DNA of 64,000 nt from Candidatus Saccharimonadota bacterium (GTDB lineage Bacteria > Patescibacteriota > Saccharimonadia > Saccharimonadales > Saccharimonadaceae), in the NCBI GenBank assembly GCA_017556795.1, contig JAFYLZ010000004.1, positions 186,001 to 250,000 on the forward strand. The letters run 5' to 3'. This document shows positions 16,308-24,570 of the stretch, piece by piece. Under the pieces are notes generated by a model. That model had not been told where the DNA came from and searched no databases. It saw only the letters and a list, made by a program, of their open reading frames with translations. Position 1 is the first letter of the stretch; each line of letters begins with the position of its first letter. The translations under genes were made by a program, and so were the position numbers.

Positions 16308-16337
16308 ATGGCTCGTCCATCGCGGACGGGCCATTTT
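16308..16337 (+). terminator. Terminator of the 15928 gene
   Basis: ATGGCTCGTCC/GGACGGGCCAT stem followed by TTTTT. Confidence 0.7.
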
Positions 16338-16352
16338 TAACGCAAGCTTTTA

Positions 16353-16381
16353 TTGACTTTTTCTCTGTAATATGATAAAAT
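16353..16381 (+). promoter_or_regulatory. Promoter of the 16452 gene
   Basis: TTGACT (16353-16358) and TAAAAT (16376-16381), 17-bp spacer; the TTGACTTTTTCTCTG stretch is nearly repeated at 37875 and 58890. Confidence 0.65.
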
Positions 16382-16451
16382 TATAGAAGCCAACTTAAAT
16401 AATTGCGCTTTATTTTAGTTGAGTTCTTTTTATTTCTGGAGGAAGAAAATT

Positions 16452-17108
16452 ATGATGAAGACAATGAAGATTGAGGAAGTTGAACGGTGTATCAGTGAAG
16501 GTAAAGCACTCGAGATGGTACAGACGCACAAGGTTTCGATTCAGACTGTATTGCATGTAGCAGCACATATGTGCAGGAATGAATCGCTCGATTCGCTCCG
16601 TGCATTTCGTTTGATTGATTTTGTGAGTCCCATGATTCATTTTGGTCCAATTTTGTCGGCCTTGGAAATGGGAATCGATCAGGACAACGTTGGTAGCATA
16701 GAAGACCTTGCTGGATACGATTTCCTTACGGCTTCCTGCGAACGTTGTAACGAGTGTTTCTATTCCGAGATCGAAGACGTTATCGAGAAGATGAATCGAA
16801 CGGATTTTTGCAGCTATTTGCAACATCTTAATTGCACTAAGGAGATCAAGAAATGCACTGTTGCGCCTATCCTGAGGCATGCGTATCGTTTGAAGATTAT
16901 CCCGCGCGATATACTGTTAACCGCGATTCTTGAAGGCGGCACCCTGGAGGCGAAGATCATTGCTAGCAAGCAGCAGTATTCGCCGCTGAGAATTGAAGTT
17001 ATCCACTTCGATACTGGCTCTTCAAAGACCGGTGATCAGATAACGCAGATGCTAGACGAGATGCTTACGCCGGAGTCGGAAATGAAAAAAGAAGAAGACA
17101 ATGACTAA
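16452..17108 (+). CDS. Hypothetical accessory protein (218 aa)
   Basis: This is an unknown, mostly helical soluble protein (MMKTMKIEEVERCISEGKAL...), with an acidic tail (SEMKKEEDND). It contains several cysteines in the middle (CERCNECFYSEIEDV), which might bind metal. The ATG at 16452 follows a GGAGG site by about ten bases; ATG 16455 is an alternative. It has its own promoter and terminator. Confidence 0.62.
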   Translation: MMKTMKIEEVERCISEGKALEMVQTHKVSIQTVLHVAAHMCRNESLDSLRAFRLIDFVSPMIHFGPILSALEMGIDQDNVGSIEDLAGYDFLTASCERCNECFYSEIEDVIEKMNRTDFCSYLQHLNCTKEIKKCTVAPILRHAYRLKIIPRDILLTAILEGGTLEAKIIASKQQYSPLRIEVIHFDTGSSKTGDQITQMLDEMLTPESEMKKEEDND

Positions 17109-17133
17109 TCATGGTCAATCCCTCCATAGAATT

Positions 17134-17155
17134 AGCTCCGCTATTAAAGCGGGGC
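17134..17155 (+). terminator. Terminator of the 16452 gene
   Basis: AGCTCCGCT/AGCGGGGCT hairpin followed by TTTTTC. Confidence 0.65.
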
Positions 17156-17172
17156 TTTTTCTTTTTCAAAAA

Positions 17173-17841
17173 TTATTCTTCCCTGTCTTTGACGATGCGG
17201 GCAATGTCCTTGCCGTCTTGGATGGTGTTTTTGATGTTGTCCATGGTGAATGCCGAAATTACCTCGATGGTGCCGGCGATGCTGGTGAGGGCGCCCATCA
17301 CGATGTAGCCGTTAATATCGATGGTTGGGGCGAAGATAAAGATTGGGCCAAGGATTAATTCGATAATCGTTAGTACGAGGGTGAATTTCCAGCGGAAGTT
17401 CTTGAGTTCGCGGCCCTTGAAGACCTTGATGGCGCCGAGTACGCCGTTTAACGTGGTAAAGCCGCCAGCCATGAGGTTGAGGACTTTGTCGGTAAAGCTC
17501 TCGTTGATGAGTAGGAAGATGCCGACGATGGCGATGATGACGTAGATTGCCGCTTCGCCAATTTGCAAGTAGATAGCGCGTTTTTGGAGGACTTTTTCCT
17601 GGCGGTCGGTGATTTTTTCGTAATCAGATTTAATGCTGCCGAGGCGATAAAGCGACCAAAAAGCGAAGCCGGCGCCAGCCAAGGTGATCATGAGCGGCAT
17701 GGTTTTGGTGTCGTTGCCGTGCCCGTTGATGGCGGCAATAAACATCATAATGCCCGAGAAAAGCATCATAAGCGACATCGCGATTTTGTTCTTTAAAAAG
17801 ATTTTGTAGACGCTGATTCCGCGTTTCACCAACTTGTTCAT
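17173..17841 (-). CDS. Multi-pass membrane protein, DUF308-like
   Basis: The 222 residues hold about six membrane helices in pairs, separated by a charged loop (KSDYEKITDRQEKVLQKR). The spacing and motifs such as LMAGGFTTLNGVLGAIKV recall DUF308/HdeD-type proteins, but the match is weak and no function is inferred. TACAAT ends exactly six bases before the ATG, so the mRNA should be leaderless. Confidence 0.65.
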   Translation of the reverse strand: MNKLVKRGISVYKIFLKNKIAMSLMMLFSGIMMFIAAINGHGNDTKTMPLMITLAGAGFAFWSLYRLGSIKSDYEKITDRQEKVLQKRAIYLQIGEAAIYVIIAIVGIFLLINESFTDKVLNLMAGGFTTLNGVLGAIKVFKGRELKNFRWKFTLVLTIIELILGPIFIFAPTIDINGYIVMGALTSIAGTIEVISAFTMDNIKNTIQDGKDIARIVKDREE

Positions 17842-17862
17842 ATTTTTATTGTATCACAGAAA

Positions 17863-18624
17863 TTAGATACAAGTGTAACCGCCATCGACCGGCAAGATAA
17901 CACCGGTGACGTAGGAGGCTTCTTCGGAAGCGAGGAAGACGGCAGCGGCGTCGAGTTCGCCCGGTTTGCCGTAGCGTTGCATTGGCACGTGGGTTTTAGC
18001 AAAGGTTTGGAACTGTTCAGTGTCGAGAACTTCTTTGGTGAGTTCGGTTTCGAAATAGCCCGGGCAGATAGCGTTGCAGGTAACGCCGCTGGTGGCAAGC
18101 TCGGCAGCCACGGCGCGGGTAAAGTTGACCACAGCACCCTTAGAAGTGTGATAGGCAATGGTGTAGATTTCGGTGTTGCCGACTAGTCCATACATTGAGG
18201 CAATGTTGATGATGCGGCCGTAACCGTTTTTCTTCATGATGGCGGCGAAAGCGCGAGTCATTTTGAATACACTGGTTTCGTCGGTGGCGATGGTGAAATC
18301 CCACTCTTCGTCGGTCATATTGATAACGTCATTGTTTTTGGCTGAACCGGCGCAGTTAAGTAAGATATCGACTTTGCCGAATTCTTTTTCGACTTCGGCG
18401 GCAACTGCGTTGATGTTGTCGGTGTCGGTGACGTCGCATTTGTAGGCGACGACTTTGCTGGCGCCAGCTTCTTCGAGCTGAGGCTTAAATTCTTCGAGTT
18501 TTTCGACTCTACGAGCCAAGATTGCGAGATCAGCACCTTGCCTGGCAAAAGCGAGGGCCATTTGTTTGCCGAGTCCGGATGAAGCACCGGTGACGACTGC
18601 TACTTTACCTTTTAAACTGAACAT
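17863..18624 (-). CDS. Short-chain dehydrogenase/reductase
   Basis: This 253-residue classical SDR has the cofactor motif TGASSGLG (about 12-19), NCAGSAKN, a catalytic Ser in NIASMYGLVG, and YHTSK supplying Tyr and Lys. The C-terminal GVILPVDGGYTCI is typical of the group including gluconate 5-dehydrogenase and FabG-like enzymes. The substrate is not determined. The promoter (TGCTATAAT) is followed by a leader with AAAGGAG before ATG. Confidence 0.88.
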   Translation of the reverse strand: MFSLKGKVAVVTGASSGLGKQMALAFARQGADLAILARRVEKLEEFKPQLEEAGASKVVAYKCDVTDTDNINAVAAEVEKEFGKVDILLNCAGSAKNNDVINMTDEEWDFTIATDETSVFKMTRAFAAIMKKNGYGRIINIASMYGLVGNTEIYTIAYHTSKGAVVNFTRAVAAELATSGVTCNAICPGYFETELTKEVLDTEQFQTFAKTHVPMQRYGKPGELDAAAVFLASEEASYVTGVILPVDGGYTCI

Positions 18625-18658
18625 AATAGCTCCTTTCTATTGGCTCATTATAGCACAT

Positions 18659-18707
18659 AAAAAATGGAGCCGCGAACGAGATTTGAACTCGTGACCTCAT
18701 CCTTACC
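18659..18707 (-). repeat. Direct-repeat copy of the 3' half of tRNA-Thr(GGT)
   Basis: Bases 18659-18707 are identical to 18738-18786, which cover the tRNA from its anticodon to beyond its CCA end and the following A run. The copy lies 79 bp downstream of the intact gene. The identity starts at the anticodon, a classic crossover point for tyrosine integrases. The sequence between has a stem-like remnant but no gene. Confidence 0.75.
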
Positions 18708-18743
18708 GGCAACGGAAAGGATGCCAGCTCATTGCAAAAAAAA

Positions 18744-18819
18744 TGGAGCCGCGAACGAGATTTGAACTCGTGACCTCATCCTTACCATGGATGCGCTCTA
18801 CCGACTGAGCTATCGCGGC
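18744..18819 (-). tRNA. tRNA-Thr (GGT anticodon)
   Basis: Acceptor GCCGCGA/TCGCGGC, D arm TAGCTCAGTCGGTAGAGC, anticodon loop ATGGTAA, TPsiC arm GAGTTCAAATCTC and encoded CCA. Its 3' half is duplicated downstream. Confidence 0.95.
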
Positions 18820-18858
18820 AACTTTCACTATTATACCACAAAACTTATGGATCGCGAA

Positions 18859-19509
18859 CTATTTTTCTAGCAAAATCCAGCCGCGAGTCACGTAGAAGTC
18901 TTGTGCGGTTGGTTTGTTCATGTTTTTGAGCGTAAGATTGGTGAGATCGTCGATCATGATGAGCGCAAATAATACGATGGTGAGGGCCAGGAAGCTTCGT
19001 TTTGGCATGCGTTTGGCGAGGGCGATACAGCGCGGCAAAAGTATATAAATTAAGAGCAGGGCGCCAATTCCGAAGGCGCAGGCGCTGGCTGGACAAACGA
19101 ACCCGTTAATATGACCGATACCGATTGCTGATTTGGAATAATCCCAGTAGCGGGTGCCGTTGCCCATTGTGTAGACGAGCCAGCCGGCAAGCCATTCGAG
19201 CAGTCCAGTGACAATGGCGCCAGTGGCGAAGACCGCCCACGGATGTTTGCGCAAACGATAGCTGGTCAGAAGTAATACGACTGCGCCGTAGGCGTAAAGA
19301 TTCATCCAGGGCAAGAAGTTGCCGCCGTTGACGTAGAGATTTTGGAAGCCGCCTTTGAATTCGGCTAGCAAAAATTCCCAGAGCCAGCCAATAAAACCAG
19401 CTACGACCACAATTAAAAGCAGTACGCCGACTTGCTGACTTTTGTCTAGTTTTGCCTCTTCGAGGTAGTCACGATGTGGTTGACGCTTCGTTTTGGATGG
19501 TTTTTTCAT
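18859..19509 (-). CDS. Putative ABC-transporter-permease-like membrane protein (PF06541 type)
   Basis: The 216 residues begin with a charged tail, then five or six membrane helices. Motifs match the ABC_trans_CmpB-like family: GWLWEFLLAEFKGGF, NLYAYGAVVLLL, LLEWLAGWLV, YWDYS and the GHINGFVCPASA segment. Members are annotated putative ABC transporter permease but lack a known partner ATPase or substrate. No ATPase gene is adjacent here. Confidence 0.78.
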   Translation of the reverse strand: MKKPSKTKRQPHRDYLEEAKLDKSQQVGVLLLIVVVAGFIGWLWEFLLAEFKGGFQNLYVNGGNFLPWMNLYAYGAVVLLLTSYRLRKHPWAVFATGAIVTGLLEWLAGWLVYTMGNGTRYWDYSKSAIGIGHINGFVCPASACAFGIGALLLIYILLPRCIALAKRMPKRSFLALTIVLFALIMIDDLTNLTLKNMNKPTAQDFYVTRGWILLEK

Positions 19510-19566
19510 AATCTTGATTATGTTTATTAATTATATGATATCACAAAAATCTCTAGGCAATAAAAA

Positions 19567-19586
19567 ACCGGCCGCTTTGGGCCGGT
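19567..19586 (-). terminator. Terminator of the 19594-20812 operon
   Basis: ACCGGCC/GGCCGGT hairpin followed by TTTTTT on the minus strand. Confidence 0.7.
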
Positions 19587-19593
19587 GTAGGTT

Positions 19594-20226
19594 TTAGGTT
19601 TTAGTGTGTTCTTGCAGAATTTTGTACATACGCATCATGTCGTTCAACTCGTCGTCTCTGTTTTCGAAAAAGTCACGAGTTTTCTCAAGAGCTTCTTCGT
19701 ACGACATGCCACCAATCTTGTCGTAGAACAAGAAGAAAACCGGGAGGAAGTGATCGTGATAGGAAGACCTGGTTTTAATAACCAGATCGTCACCGATAAG
19801 GACCTTTTCCAGCTCTTTAAAACGCGCATCGTCCGTCCAGAGTGCTGAGTATTTTGTAGTGCACCCAAGACGTATGGATACTTTCATGCTGCGATCGGGA
19901 TCCACCCATCCAGGGTTAAAGAGCTTGTAGTAAAAATAGAAGCTCGGATCCTTGTCTGCGTGGTTACGAAAGTCGTAGACGTCCTGTGGGCTGCCGCCAA
20001 CTTCCTTGATTGTTACTTTTTTAAGGATTTCTTTGAGTCCAGGATAATTGTCCGGCATATGCGCTAATAAAACGCTTCTTAAAAAGCTCTGTGCGGTCCA
20101 GTCGAGATCCCGATATAACTCGATTGCTTTTTGCATGTCGAGTTCCGCCTGTTTTTCGGCCTTCTGTTCTAACTTTTCTAACTTCCGCCTCGTGTCCTGA
20201 ATCTGTTTTTCTAAAGTTTCCGGCAT
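19594..20226 (-). CDS. Hypothetical coiled-coil accessory protein (210 aa)
   Basis: The start is ATG 20226, one base after the stop of the upstream gene, and its GGAAGGAGG site lies inside that gene's last codons, so the two are coupled. The first 50 residues form a charged coiled coil (EKQIQDTRRKLEKLEQKAEKQ). A mixed domain follows, ending in an acidic helical tail (FFENRDDELNDMMRMYKIL). I recognise no family. Confidence 0.65.
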   Translation of the reverse strand: MPETLEKQIQDTRRKLEKLEQKAEKQAELDMQKAIELYRDLDWTAQSFLRSVLLAHMPDNYPGLKEILKKVTIKEVGGSPQDVYDFRNHADKDPSFYFYYKLFNPGWVDPDRSMKVSIRLGCTTKYSALWTDDARFKELEKVLIGDDLVIKTRSSYHDHFLPVFFLFYDKIGGMSYEEALEKTRDFFENRDDELNDMMRMYKILQEHTKT

Positions 20227-20227
20227 T

Positions 20228-20812
20228 TTATTCGCCTCCTTCCGTCTCTGCTGTTTCTTCGAGATAAATCTCTTCATAGAGATAATTCGTCATCTCGGTT
20301 GCAAGATAGACATCGTGTTCTTTCGCACGCTCTTTGCAGAGCTGAATTGTGCGCATAAACTCGTTAATGGCCTCATCAATGCTTTCACTATTCCGGTAAA
20401 AGAATACGAAGATTGCTACTAGGTCGTACAAGTAGTTGATATAGTAATAATCTTCGTCCGGGTCCAGCATGATTATGTGCGTGGGTGCAAGCAACATTTG
20501 CTCAATTGCTTCAAGCTGTGGCGTATCTTCGAATAGAAGAATTGGGCTGTTTGTATCTACGTACAGCTGGGCTTTGTTAGGATCGGTCGATCTCGCAAAC
20601 TTAAAAAGCCGGTTGTATATGTAGATATCGTGGGTCTTGTCGTCCCACAGGACAGTGTCGCCAATATCTTTTATCCAAATATGTTGGAGTTTGCCATCCG
20701 GATCAATATTCCCGTTCTCTAATTCGTCAGCGAACCGTTCGGCGTCCGCTTTTAAAAAGCTAATAAAATCTTTGTAGTTCATTGTCTGATCTTCGTCATG
20801 GACATTAGTCAA
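20228..20812 (-). CDS. Hypothetical acidic accessory protein (194 aa)
   Basis: This unknown, strongly acidic and Tyr-rich protein has no signal peptide. The start is taken as TTG 20812, eight bases after GGAAG; an ATG ten codons later (MNYKDFISFLK) has no good site. It is the first gene of a two-gene operon whose second product is coiled-coil. The leader begins with an ACCC/GGGT hairpin. Confidence 0.6.
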   Translation of the reverse strand: MTNVHDEDQTMNYKDFISFLKADAERFADELENGNIDPDGKLQHIWIKDIGDTVLWDDKTHDIYIYNRLFKFARSTDPNKAQLYVDTNSPILLFEDTPQLEAIEQMLLAPTHIIMLDPDEDYYYINYLYDLVAIFVFFYRNSESIDEAINEFMRTIQLCKERAKEHDVYLATEMTNYLYEEIYLEETAETEGGE

Positions 20813-20858
20813 TCAAACCACTTCCTTTCTTGTAATGTTCACCCTAAAACCTAGGGGT

Positions 20859-20887
20859 ATTATAACATTTTTCGTGTTGGCGGTCAA
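20859..20887 (-). promoter_or_regulatory. Promoter of the 19594-20812 operon
   Basis: TTGACC (20882-20887) and TATAAT (20859-20864), 17-bp spacer. Confidence 0.65.
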
Positions 20888-20931
20888 TCTTGGACTAGAA
20901 GCGGGACGCTTATTTCGAAGATTATAGAAAA

Positions 20932-20956
20932 AAATAGCCCCCGAGGGGCATATTTA
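20932..20956 (-). terminator. Terminator of tRNA-Tyr
   Basis: TGCCCC/GGGGC hairpin followed by TATTTTTTT on the minus strand. Confidence 0.6.
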
Positions 20957-20960
20957 ATTC

Positions 20961-21046
20961 TGGTGCTGGAAGTAGGACTCGAACCTACGAAGCCCGAAGG
21001 CGAGAGATTTACAGTCTCTTGTCATTGCCACTAGACGATTCCAGCA
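20961..21046 (-). tRNA. tRNA-Tyr (GTA anticodon)
   Basis: This 86-nt class II tRNA has anticodon loop CTGTAAA, a long variable arm (CGCCTTCGGGC), acceptor TGCTGGA/TCCAGCA and an encoded CCA. Confidence 0.95.
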
Positions 21047-21086
21047 CGCTAAGCTTATTATAGCACACTTTTTTAAAATCACAAAA

Positions 21087-21111
21087 AAGGCCCCCGCAAA
21101 ATGGGAGCCTT
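21087..21111 (-). terminator. Terminator of the 21117 gene
   Basis: AAGGCTCCC/GGGGGCCTT hairpin followed by TTTTTTG on the minus strand. Confidence 0.6.
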
Positions 21112-21116
21112 ACGCT

Positions 21117-21755
21117 TCATCCGAAATAATGATATTCGAATGAAAACTTTTCTCCGAAGAATTCTTTAATTACGTCAATGCTCGCCTTGGCGCACTGCTC
21201 ATCCTCTTCGGACTTTGCGCCGCTTACGCAGACGAAAATGTAAAGATAAGGAATGTTCTCAACATAACTCCTGTTTCTTACGGAAACTGGAATGGCGCAT
21301 TCTCTGTTGACCTTTACGCAGAGCGCTCCAGGGTGCTTTCCGAAGCCATTGTCTTCAGTGAGATTAGGTTCATCGAGCATCGTTGACGAAGCCATACCCT
21401 TTCCTTTCTCTACGACTCTGGAAAGGTAAGCGATTTTTAAAGCGGAAAAAGCATATGTGTCTACATCCATTTCCTCTCCGGTTTCTTCGTCTTTCCATCT
21501 TATTACAAAACTGCCTCCTGGAGTGATGGGGATGCACGTCTCGTATCTCGGGATGTCGTTGTGTCCCTCATTTGTTCTGGTAATTGGATTGAAAAATTGT
21601 TCAAAATCGCCAATTCCATCAATCCACAGATCTGCTTCTTCTGCAATTGGCTGCAGTGTTATTCGGATCGCTCCGTTCTTGAAGCCGTCTATCTTGGTCG
21701 CTTCCCGCCTAACTGCGTCTCTAATCCTCAACAATAGTTCCTTCTTGTTCTTCAT
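21117..21755 (-). CDS. Hypothetical accessory protein (212 aa)
   Basis: An unknown soluble protein (MKNKKELLLRIRDAVRREATK...). The start is ATG 21755, seven bases after AGAGAGGTG. An N-terminal basic helix is followed by a beta-rich region and a C-terminal segment with predicted strands (YLYIFVCVSGAKSEEDEQ) and a helix (ASIDVIKEFFGEKF). It has its own TTGCTA-17-TATAAT promoter (21803-21831) and terminator. Confidence 0.62.
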   Translation of the reverse strand: MKNKKELLLRIRDAVRREATKIDGFKNGAIRITLQPIAEEADLWIDGIGDFEQFFNPITRTNEGHNDIPRYETCIPITPGGSFVIRWKDEETGEEMDVDTYAFSALKIAYLSRVVEKGKGMASSTMLDEPNLTEDNGFGKHPGALCVKVNRECAIPVSVRNRSYVENIPYLYIFVCVSGAKSEEDEQCAKASIDVIKEFFGEKFSFEYHYFG

Positions 21756-21802
21756 TCGGATCACCTCTCTAAAGTTCAATTCTACTTTTTAGTAGTTACT
21801 AT

Positions 21803-21831
21803 ATTATAACATATTCTGGCATTATTAGCAA
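21803..21831 (-). promoter_or_regulatory. Promoter of the 21117 gene
   Basis: TTGCTA (21826-21831) and TATAAT (21803-21808), 17-bp spacer. Confidence 0.55.
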
Positions 21832-21843
21832 TACCAGTATGGG

Positions 21844-22764
21844 CTATTTCAAAAATCCATTAATGATTTTGGATTCGGCTTCTTGTTCGGTAAGGCCGAG
21901 TGAACAGAGTTTGATGATTTCATCGCCGGCGATCTTGCCGATGGCGGCTTCGTGAATCAAGGCAGCGTCTGGGCTCTTGGCGTCGAGAGCTGGTTCGGCG
22001 AGCACGCTGGCATCTTCCATTAGAATAGCATCACAGGCTGAATGGCCACGACAGCGTCTGTTGCCGACAATGCAGGAAGCGAATTTTTGTCTAGAAATGT
22101 CTCTGGCAACGGCGCGCGAATTAATGTTCGCAGTAGAATCTTCGCCAAGCTCGATTTGGTAGGCGCTTTCGGCGGTTTGACGACCGTGAGTAAGTAGGCG
22201 CTCTTCGATAATGATATGAGCATCCTTTGCGAGATTAGCCTTCGTGACACGAATCGTCGAATCGACGCCCTTAAGCTGCTCCATATAGAGGGTAGCTTCG
22301 GAGTTTTCGCCGACCTCTAGTTCGGTGGTTGGGTTCAAAATTTTGCCACCTGCTCCACGCCCAAGCCCAAGATGGCGTTCAACGTATTTCACTTTGCAGT
22401 TTTTGCCTATAAAGAAACGATGTATGCCGTTATGCGTAGAATTTTCGTCACCGCAGTTGTAGATGCCGCAGCCTGCTACGATTGTTACGTCGGAATCATC
22501 GCCAACGAAGAAATCATTGTAGACGACTTCTTCGATGCCGGTGACACTGATTGCTACCGGGATATGTACGGTTTCATTTTTGGTCCCCGCTTTAATGTAA
22601 ATTTCTAGACCACTGACGTCGGTTTTTGGCTTGATGTCGATATTATTACTAGATTGGCGACCGACAGATTTGCCGTTTACCCTGAAATTATAAGCACCAG
22701 CTGGAATTTCCGTCAGCTCGGCTACTTCGCAAAAAATTTGCTTTACTTCTTCACTGAGCCTCAT
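21844..22764 (-). CDS. sufB: SufB-like Fe-S cluster scaffold protein (SmsB type)
   Basis: At 306 residues this is much shorter than SufB (about 480) and consists mostly of the beta-helix core. The C-terminal functional region is kept: HSACDAILMEDAS has the conserved Cys, and LIHEAAIGKI has the His and Glu equivalent to the EHEA motif. It ends in the family's EAESKIINGF. With SufC it would assemble Fe-S clusters, here needed by NrdG. SufD, SufS, SufU and SufE are absent nearby, as in the minimal SmsCB arrangement. Confidence 0.88.
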   Translation of the reverse strand: MRLSEEVKQIFCEVAELTEIPAGAYNFRVNGKSVGRQSSNNIDIKPKTDVSGLEIYIKAGTKNETVHIPVAISVTGIEEVVYNDFFVGDDSDVTIVAGCGIYNCGDENSTHNGIHRFFIGKNCKVKYVERHLGLGRGAGGKILNPTTELEVGENSEATLYMEQLKGVDSTIRVTKANLAKDAHIIIEERLLTHGRQTAESAYQIELGEDSTANINSRAVARDISRQKFASCIVGNRRCRGHSACDAILMEDASVLAEPALDAKSPDAALIHEAAIGKIAGDEIIKLCSLGLTEQEAESKIINGFLK

Positions 22765-23426
22765 TTTTTACCCCCTAAAATTTCTGGCAAGATTTCGGCT
22801 GCTACTCCGAACGGTTTGATTTTGCCTTTTTCTAGAATCATAATTTGGTCGGCAATTTTTAGAATTCTTTCTTGATGCGAAATAATTATGACCGAACCAT
22901 TCTTTTGTTGTTTTTTTAATTCACTGAATGCTTCGGTAAGTTTTTCAAAACTCCATAGATCAATCCCCGCCTCTGGTTCGTCAAAAATTGTCAGTTTAGC
23001 TTTGCGTGCTAGCGCAGTGGCAATCTCAATGCGCTTTAATTCTCCACCCGAAAGAGTAGAGTTAAGCTCGCGACTCAAATACTTTTCGGGATCTAGACCA
23101 ACTTTTGGTAAGATTTTGGCATTACCAGCAATCTCGAGCAATTCCTCCACTGTAAGACCCTTGAATTTTACTGGTTGCTGAAAAGCGAAGGCGAGACCAA
23201 GCTTTGCTCGCTCAGTGACGCTGAAATCAGTAATGTTCTTGCCGTCAAAAATGATTTGTCCTGCGTTTGGTTTTTTGATTCCCATTAAGATTTGCGCCAG
23301 AGTTGATTTTCCGGAGCCGTTTGGCCCGGTGATCACTAAGAAACTGCCGGGATTTAAATCAAAAGAAATATTGTCCAAAATTTTACGTCCTTCGATGACG
23401 TACGTAAGGTTGTTGATCTTCAGCAT
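22761..23426 (-). CDS. sufC: SufC Fe-S assembly ATPase (SmsC type)
   Basis: This 221-residue ABC ATPase has Walker A ITGPNGSGKST, Q-loop FAFQQPVKF, signature LSGGELKRIEIATAL, Walker B LTIFDEPEAGIDLWS and IISHQER. The EPEAGID context and QQP loop are SufC hallmarks. The stop overlaps the sufB start by 4 bases. TACAAT ends exactly six bases before ATG, predicting a leaderless operon message. Confidence 0.93.
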   Translation of the reverse strand: MLKINNLTYVIEGRKILDNISFDLNPGSFLVITGPNGSGKSTLAQILMGIKKPNAGQIIFDGKNITDFSVTERAKLGLAFAFQQPVKFKGLTVEELLEIAGNAKILPKVGLDPEKYLSRELNSTLSGGELKRIEIATALARKAKLTIFDEPEAGIDLWSFEKLTEAFSELKKQQKNGSVIIISHQERILKIADQIMILEKGKIKPFGVAAEILPEILGGKK

Positions 23427-23536
23427 ATAATTATTGTAGCAGATTTTGTCGTACTAATCTTTTTTGGCATGTTATAATTTGGATAATACTTGGCGAAATT
23501 TATTTCGTCTTACGAAAATAAAAACGAAAGGAACCT

Positions 23537-24496
23537 ATGTGCACTGGTATACGATTTGATGATAATAATGGAAATATGTATTTTGGTAGGAACCTTGATT
23601 GGTCTACAGGATACGGACAAAAAGTCGTGATAACGCCAAAAAACTATAGATTCCGCTCGGCTTTTCTCGGCGATTTGGCTATGAAGTATCCTGTGATCGG
23701 AATGGCTATTATTGAGGAGAATACGCCACTTTACTTTGATTGTATGAATGATGCTGGCCTAGGTGTGGCTGGTCTGAATTTTCCTGGATACACGCATTAC
23801 GAAACTGGTCCTATTGATGGGAAATTTAACGTGTCGGCATATGAGTTCCCCCTATTCTTAACTGCTAACTTCAAAACCGTGGATGAAGTTGAAAAGATCT
23901 TGACTAATGTTGCGATCGTAGATAAACCGATTAACGAAAAATTTCCAACGTCGATGTTGCACTGGCTAATCGGTGATGGTAAGCGCAGTATAGTAGTGGA
24001 ATATACGAAAGACGGAATGCGCGTCCACGATAATGACGTGGATGTTTTGACCAATCAGCCAACTTTTGATTGGCACAAGGAAAACCTCCGAAACTACATG
24101 AACTTAGAAAATTCTATGCCCGAAAAGGTTACTTGGGGTAGCTCCGACATTCAACCTTTCGGTTCTGGCTCTATGATGCGAGGTTTGCCTGGAGATTATA
24201 GTTCCCCTTCTCGTTTTATTAGAGTAGCTTATACGAACACTCATTACCCAACAAAAACCACAGAAGCCGAGAACGTCTGTAGGCTTTTCCATACTCTAGC
24301 TAGCGTGGCTATGGTTGATGGTGCCGCTAAAATGGCGGATGGTCAATTCGAAAAAACTATTTACACGAGTGGTTTTTCCGCTGCAACAAATACTTACTAT
24401 TACAATACTTACGAAAATTTTACAATTAGAGCCGTTTCGATGAGCGATTACGATTTAGATGGCTCTGATTTAATAGGCATTACTGATAATAGATAA
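23537..24496 (+). CDS. Choloylglycine hydrolase family enzyme (bile salt hydrolase or penicillin V acylase)
   Basis: This 319-residue Ntn-hydrolase has every key residue at the expected place: Cys2 (exposed by Met removal), Arg18 and Asp21 in FGRNLDW, Asn81 in GLNFPGY, Asn173 in LTNQPTFDW, and Arg226 in PSRFIRV. No signal peptide is present, as expected for Cys2 catalysis. Family members deconjugate bile salts, cleave penicillin V or hydrolyse N-acyl homoserine lactones; sequence alone does not decide. It is a single gene with an AAAGGAACC site. Its occurrence in a reduced genome suggests acquisition from a gut Firmicute or actinobacterium. Confidence 0.9.
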   Translation: MCTGIRFDDNNGNMYFGRNLDWSTGYGQKVVITPKNYRFRSAFLGDLAMKYPVIGMAIIEENTPLYFDCMNDAGLGVAGLNFPGYTHYETGPIDGKFNVSAYEFPLFLTANFKTVDEVEKILTNVAIVDKPINEKFPTSMLHWLIGDGKRSIVVEYTKDGMRVHDNDVDVLTNQPTFDWHKENLRNYMNLENSMPEKVTWGSSDIQPFGSGSMMRGLPGDYSSPSRFIRVAYTNTHYPTKTTEAENVCRLFHTLASVAMVDGAAKMADGQFEKTIYTSGFSAATNTYYYNTYENFTIRAVSMSDYDLDGSDLIGITDNR

Positions 24497-24570
24497 CTTT
24501 ATACGTTATACCATCAATAACTTCTGTAGCGATCATTTTCCATATGCTTTTAGTGTACAACACTTTATGT

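Noticed and set aside
18659-18735. A second functional tRNA-Thr gene
   Set aside because: Only the 3' half matches; the 5' half cannot form the acceptor and D stems.
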